From NCBI GenBank assembly GCA_002387005.1, contig DGKN01000233.1, forward strand, positions 2,711 to 9,027: a stretch of 6,317 nucleotides of DNA, in the 5' to 3' direction. This DNA comes from Propionibacteriaceae bacterium UBA4569 (lineage in GTDB: Bacteria; Actinomycetota; Actinomycetes; Propionibacteriales; Propionibacteriaceae). This document shows, piece by piece, positions 6,064-6,317 of this stretch; position 1 is the stretch's first letter, and each line of letters opens with the position of its first letter. The notes under the pieces are model-generated. The model saw only the letters and a list, made by a program, of their open reading frames with translations, did not search any database and was not told the origin of the DNA. A program made the position numbers and the translations under genes.

Positions 6064-6105
6064 CAGAACGAGCCCGCCCCGGCGAAGGGGGCGAGCTCGA
6101 TTCTG
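6064..6105. terminator. Long hairpin between the convergent hydrolase and tRNA-Phe genes
   Basis: Three paired blocks form one interrupted stem: 6064-6068 with 6101-6105 (CAGAA/TTCTG), 6069-6073 with 6095-6099 (CGAGC/GCTCG) and 6076-6080 with 6088-6092 (GCCCC/GGGGC). The loop is 7 nt (6081-6087) and a single A at 6100 is bulged. It begins at the base adjacent to the tRNA-Phe 3' end. On the minus strand it is followed by the pyrimidine-rich CTTCTCCCCTCC rather than a clean T-run, so it is a hairpin-type terminator of GC-rich style. Lying between converging genes it may serve both directions. Confidence 0.6.
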
Positions 6106-6179
6106 TGGCCAGGACCGGGATCGAACCGGTGACCTTTCACTTTTCAGGCGAACGCTGCTACCAGCTGAGCTACCTGGCC
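6106..6179 (-). tRNA. tRNA-Phe (anticodon GAA)
   Basis: This 74-nt cloverleaf is on the minus strand. The acceptor stem GGCCAGG pairs fully with CCTGGCC and the discriminator is A73. The anticodon stem TTCGC/GTGAA has one G-U pair and encloses loop CTGAAAA, giving anticodon GAA (Phe). The T arm is ACCGG-TTCGATC-CCGGT, perfectly paired. The D arm is GCTC-AGCTGGTAG-CAGC, where three pairs form but C13 faces C22. No CCA is encoded (the next bases are CAG), so CCA must be added after transcription. It lies downstream of the partial tRNA-Asp on the same strand, separated by 110 nt that include a terminator-like hairpin. Confidence 0.95.
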
Positions 6180-6245
6180 AAAGCGCTGGAGACCAGTGGA
6201 AGTGGCACTCCAACACGTGCGGCGTCACACTGCGTTTGACCACAA

Positions 6246-6259
6246 TGTGTTGCAACACA
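6246..6259. repeat. 14-bp perfect palindrome between the two tRNA genes
   Basis: TGTGTTGCAACACA is identical on both strands and directly abuts the stem of the hairpin at 6260-6287. On the minus strand it overlaps the T-rich tail that follows that stem. It could be a protein-binding site, a second small hairpin that helps termination or processing, or chance. The symmetry is certain; the role is not. Confidence 0.4.
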
Positions 6260-6287
6260 AAAGCGGTGATGCGAACACCACCGCTTT
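6260..6287 (-). terminator. Rho-independent-like terminator after tRNA-Asp
   Basis: On the minus strand AAAGCGGTG (6287-6279) pairs perfectly with CACCGCTTT (6268-6260) around a 10-nt loop, and the RNA continues TGTGTTG, giving CTTTTGTGTT as the U-rich run. It starts 2 nt after the tRNA-Asp discriminator base. This is the most terminator-like structure in the window, although the T-run is short. It stands upstream of tRNA-Phe on the same strand, so it may attenuate rather than end the transcript, or mark 3' processing of tRNA-Asp. Confidence 0.6.
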
Positions 6288-6289
6288 CG

Positions 6290-6317
6290 CGACCCCGACG
6301 GGACTCGAACCCGCGAC
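6290..6317 (-). tRNA. tRNA-Asp, 3' end only (rest beyond window)
   Basis: The minus strand from the window edge reads GTC, then T arm GCGGG-TTCGAGT-CCCGT (one G-U pair), then the 3' acceptor strand CGGGGTC and discriminator G73. No CCA is encoded. The anticodon lies outside the window. Asp is inferred from G73, from the acceptor strand (which would pair with GGCCCCG) and from the position before tRNA-Phe, since a Glu-Asp-Phe tRNA cluster is familiar from actinobacteria. That it is a tRNA is near certain; the amino acid is probable. Confidence 0.75.

Noticed and set aside
5928..6239. 103-codon open frame on the plus strand across the right-hand spacer
   Set aside because: It overlaps the end of the hydrolase gene and runs antisense through a well-formed tRNA-Phe; the peptide resembles nothing.
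1..6317. CRISPR array, insertion sequence, integration site, defence or toxin-antitoxin system
   Set aside because: No regularly spaced repeats, terminal inverted repeats, transposase, or duplicated tRNA end was seen, and every sizeable open region is explained by a housekeeping gene or tRNA.

Overview
The window looks like ordinary chromosomal housekeeping DNA from a high-GC Gram-positive bacterium (Actinomycetota). The evidence is strong GC bias at third codon positions, the purF-purM-DUF3073 neighbourhood, a DUF3073 protein (a family essentially confined to actinobacteria), TANNNT -10 boxes placed right at start codons, and a tRNA-Asp/tRNA-Phe pair without encoded CCA. The PurF sequence resembles those of Propionibacteriales such as Propionibacteriaceae or Nocardioidaceae, but that finer placement is an impression and not a result.

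Layout, left to right. Minus strand: the N-terminal part of a lipoprotein with the beginning of a glucose/sorbosone dehydrogenase-like domain (1-331, cut by the window edge), preceded by lysA, diaminopimelate decarboxylase (372-1664). A 34-bp divergent gap (1665-1698) separates lysA from a plus-strand run: a DUF1992 (DnaJC28-conserved-domain) protein (1699-2091), purF (2101-3585) and purM (3585-4658, overlapping purF by one base). After a 114-bp gap with a recognisable sigma-70-type promoter come a DUF3073 protein (4773-5000) and an overlapping alpha/beta hydrolase (about 4975-5949). The right end carries tRNA-Phe(GAA) (6106-6179) and the 3' end of a probable tRNA-Asp (6290 to the edge), both on the minus strand and converging on the hydrolase gene. 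A long hairpin lies at 6064-6105 and a terminator-like hairpin lies between the two tRNAs.

How they work together. PurF and PurM catalyse the first and fifth steps of de novo purine synthesis and are probably co-transcribed. LysA makes lysine from meso-diaminopimelate, the last step of that pathway. The DUF1992, DUF3073 and hydrolase genes have no assigned job that the sequence can settle.

The most interesting signals concern expression. Several starts (purF, DUF1992, lysA, perhaps the lipoprotein) have no good Shine-Dalgarno sequence but have a TANNNT -10 box 5-8 nt upstream, which points to leaderless transcripts. The lysA and DUF1992 core promoters must overlap. I found no CRISPR array, insertion sequence, defence or toxin system, and nothing that looks like a previously undescribed multi-gene system.
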